A stretch of 50,782 nt of DNA from a virus: the IMG/VR virus record IMGVR_UViG_3300036761_001804, positions 1 to 50,782 of that record; one strand, written 5' to 3'. The notes beneath the pieces are model-generated. The model had not been told where the DNA came from. It worked only from the letters and a program-made list of their open reading frames with translations, and searched no databases. The translations under genes and the position numbers were made by a program. Positions 49,529-50,782 of the stretch are shown here, one piece after another (the first letter of the stretch is position 1; every line of letters begins with the position of its first letter).

Positions 49529-50106
49529 TATGCGCTCACGGGCGTCACGTCTACGACGGAGCGGGCTGACTGTGCAGCCTGGTCGTCATCCTCACGCGAT
49601 ACGTTCAGGGTCTGTTGAATGAAGGTGTTGTTCACGACGGCAGGACGCGCGATGGTCAAGGGTTCCATGAGCCCCGTGGACTTCGTAACCTGCTGCGTCG
49701 CCCACTGCGCGAGCCCGGTGTCGAGCGGCGTCCCGTCCTTGGCCTCGCGGAAGCACCGCTGGAGGAAGCGCACCGCCGCAGGCACCATGCCCGACATGTC
49801 GATCCGCCCGCGCCGGATCTGCCGTTCCATGGCGCGCTCGTCCTCGGCATCTTGAATGGCTTCCAAGTGTGCCGCGTAGCACGCGTACATCTCGCCCTTG
49901 GCGAACTTCTGGAGCGCATCCCCGTTCTCTTCCATCACGCGCCCACAGATCTCGAACGACTTGCCTTCAGCGCGAAGTGCTCGCAGGCGCTCGACCCGGC
50001 CAAGATGGATCAGGTCCGTCTTGGTGAACTCCCTGGTCGCGAGACGCCGTTTCAACGCGGTGATGACTGGAGATTCTGTGAGCGCGGGGACGGTGGGCGA
50101 AGGCAC
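49528..50106 (-). CDS. Putative terminase small subunit
   Basis: 192 residues from GTG 50106; a longer start at GTG 50250 (AAGGAG only two bases away) adds about 48 Arg/Ser-rich residues with low third-position GC, so it is disfavoured. The conserved part (TKTDLIHLGRVERLRALRAEG) is helical, with helical tail region (FAKGEMYACYAAHLEAIQDAEDERAMERQIRRG) and a C-terminal helix. Binds pac/cos DNA and recruits TerL. First late gene; a TTGCGC-N18-TATAGA promoter-like pair ends about 7 bases upstream. Confidence 0.65.
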   Translation of the reverse strand: MPSPTVPALTESPVITALKRRLATREFTKTDLIHLGRVERLRALRAEGKSFEICGRVMEENGDALQKFAKGEMYACYAAHLEAIQDAEDERAMERQIRRGRIDMSGMVPAAVRFLQRCFREAKDGTPLDTGLAQWATQQVTKSTGLMEPLTIARPAVVNNTFIQQTLNVSREDDDQAAQSARSVVDVTPVSA

Positions 50107-50112
50107 GGTCCA

Positions 50113-50142
50113 TCTATAGCGCACGCTCGGGGCCTGGCGCAA
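50113..50142 (-). promoter_or_regulatory. Candidate late promoter (TTGCGC-18 bp-TATAGA)
   Basis: On the minus strand, TTGCGC (50142-50137) and TATAGA (50118-50113) are spaced 18 bp, four and five matches to sigma70 hexamers. It lies directly upstream of the first late gene start at 50106. Weak support; the start site of the gene is itself uncertain. Confidence 0.25.
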
Positions 50143-50288
50143 CAGCGTTCTACTTCCCGATCGGGCATGGACTGTTCCACGGGACACGGAACGGGTCGAT
50201 TTCTGGGACGTTCTGTACGCGATTCGCGAACTCCGAACCCTATCGGGCACGTCTCCTTCGATCTACCTCTTTCCCGGTACGGTACTTT

Positions 50289-50331
50289 GGTACACTCCCT
50301 CCCCCTTCAGGGGGGAGGGAAGAGGTGTACC
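50289..50331. promoter_or_regulatory. Large stem-loop GGTACAC...GTGTACC
   Basis: Outer arms GGTACAC (50289-50295) and GTGTACC (50325-50331), with the inner C-rich arm TCCCTCCCCC (50296-50305) pairing with GGGGGGAGGGA (50310-50320), loop about 4 nt. Same outer half-sites as the hairpin at 19049-19076 but larger. It sits upstream of the late promoter region. Confidence 0.5.
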
Positions 50332-50364
50332 GACGAAGATGTACATAGAATACGGGTACTTGGA

Positions 50365-50385
50365 ACGGTACAAGCCCTGTACCGT
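50365..50385. promoter_or_regulatory. Perfect palindrome ACGGTACA-N5-TGTACCGT
   Basis: Perfect 8-bp inverted arms around AGCCC, 21 bp in all. The arms are the same GTACCG/CGGTAC unit found in the flanking hairpin and in the direct repeats that follow, so this looks like a strong dimer binding site for one regulator. Confidence 0.5.
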
Positions 50386-50390
50386 GGCGC

Positions 50391-50411
50391 GTACCGAGTG
50401 TACCGTGTACC
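50391..50411. repeat. GTACCG repeat, copy 2 (partner at 19072-19092)
   Basis: GTACCGAGT-GTACCGT-GTACC, one difference in 21 from the copy at 19072-19092, same orientation. Followed by a further GTACCG-like unit to about 50415. Confidence 0.6.
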
Positions 50412-50552
50412 GTGGCCCGGGCACGGGGCTTCCCGGGGATCGTGGCTGGAGCAATCCCGGGGTTTTACCCTGCACACGGGCTTGATCCGGCCGCGTGGAC
50501 CCATCCCTCGGTTCACGTTCCCGCCCCGAGGCTCACCCAGGGTGTCCATCCA

Positions 50553-50618
50553 GGTTGATAATCAAACCCCGGGAGGTTGACAATCCCGGGCTCGGGCGTT
50601 GACAATCCAGGCCCGTTG
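50553..50618 (+). repeat. Three tandem 22-bp iteron-like units
   Basis: GGTTGATAATC (50553), GGTTGACAATC (50575) and CGTTGACAATC (50597) start exactly 22 bp apart, about two helical turns, with diverged inner sequences. The first contains the palindrome TTGATAATCAA. A fourth CGTTGAC lies at 50662 (also 31 in the left copy). Iterons of 20-22 bp are classical binding sites of replication initiators; a protein that binds them is not identified here. Confidence 0.55.
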
Positions 50619-50656
50619 CTCCCCGTGATCGGTGTCCGGGGCCGAGCGAAGCGAGG

Positions 50657-50782
50657 CCGCCCGTTGACCCGTGGAAATCTCGAGTTTTTCCACAGGGTTA
50701 ACAGCGCCCGCGCAGCGGCGTTGCCGATCCTGCCTACTGATCCCCGAGCCCGGGGCCGGACCCCGGCCTGATCCGGCCGCGT
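50657..50782. repeat. Terminal direct repeat, right copy (126 bp)
   Basis: Identical to 26-151. Contains the CGTTGAC motif, the GTGGAAA/TTTCCAC palindrome with DnaA-box-like end and a GC-rich tail. See the left copy. Confidence 0.95.

Larger units (their letters stand above)
50107..50656. other. Non-coding control region, right part
   Basis: No coding frame with good composition. From left to right it holds the candidate late promoter, an inverted GTTCC...GGAAC element near 50177-50195, the 43-bp GGTACAC/GTGTACC hairpin, a perfect ACGGTACA/TGTACCGT palindrome, the GTACCG repeats and three 22-bp iteron-like units. It runs straight into the terminal repeat, so on the circle it joins the 1-737 region. 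Confidence 0.6.

Noticed and set aside
1-50782. Temperate lifestyle (integrase, repressor, att site)
   Set aside because: No integrase, CI-like repressor or recognisable attachment core was found; the single tRNA-like sequence at 4236-4343 is inside a gene and not flanked by a repeat.

Overview
This window is essentially a complete genome of a tailed double-stranded DNA bacteriophage, high in G+C (about 60 percent or more by eye). Bases 26-151 are repeated exactly at 50657-50782. The sequence is therefore either a closed circle of about 50.6 kb (assembly overlap) or a linear genome with short direct terminal repeats. No integrase, excisionase, CI-like repressor, partition gene, phage RNA polymerase, reverse transcriptase or CRISPR array was recognised, so a virulent lifestyle using host RNA polymerase is the simplest reading. 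There is a portal, large terminase, capsid, adaptor and beta-propeller-like tail protein, but no recognisable tape measure, tail tube or sheath. That favours podovirus-like (short-tailed) morphology. The host is unknown. The Thr-Pro-repeat, Cys-rich exported proteins resemble surface proteins of some environmental lineages with such linkers (for example Myxococcota/Desulfobacterota relatives or Chloroflexota), but this is only a hint.

Layout. A non-coding control region spans the contig ends (50107-50782 and 1-737). It carries three tandem 22-bp iteron-like units, a palindrome with a DnaA-box-like end, many TTGAC motifs and a GC-alternating tract, and it is the best candidate for the origin and divergent promoters. 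From 738 to 19040 all genes lie on the plus strand (early and replication arm), tightly packed with ATGA, GTGA and TGATG overlaps. From 19092 to 50106 all genes lie on the minus strand (late and structural arm). The arms converge on a hairpin at 19049-19076. A related hairpin and an almost identical 21-nt sequence recur at 50289-50411, at the other end of the late unit.

Early arm. It starts with a Cys-rich protein, a putative amidoligase carrying about 30 N-terminal cysteines, and a class II glutamine amidotransferase, followed by a string of small zinc-binding-type proteins. Next come a Sak4-like RecA-fold ATPase, a Cas4/RecB-like nuclease, two winged-helix-like proteins, an exported FnIII-like protein and a diverged uracil-DNA-glycosylase-fold protein. 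Then follow a family A DNA polymerase, a RepA-like hexameric helicase, DUF6899, DUF4406 and a DUF5664-type nucleotide pyrophosphohydrolase, and a metallophosphoesterase. A tRNA-like sequence with a perfect acceptor stem and T arm lies in frame inside one zinc-finger gene (4236-4343).

Late arm, in transcription order (high to low coordinate): small terminase, large terminase, portal, a Lys/Arg-rich head protein, two tandem paralogous exported proteins, a head protein, scaffold, major capsid, decoration-like proteins, head-tail adaptor, beta-propeller tail protein and other tail/virion proteins. After these come two giant Thr-Pro-repeat, Cys-rich fibre-like proteins (one with a clear Sec signal, the other only with an atypical start), a lysis cassette (TM/coiled-coil, holin-like, Rz1-like lipoprotein, GH24 lysozyme) and two large internal/ejection-type proteins.

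The most interesting parts are the early amidoligase/GATase-II/Cys-rich cluster (a possible peptide-ligation or tagging system), the exported Thr-Pro/Cys-rich virion protein family, the repeated GTACCG element bracketing the late unit, and the iteron region. Functional statements come from motif recognition by eye; no database search was run.
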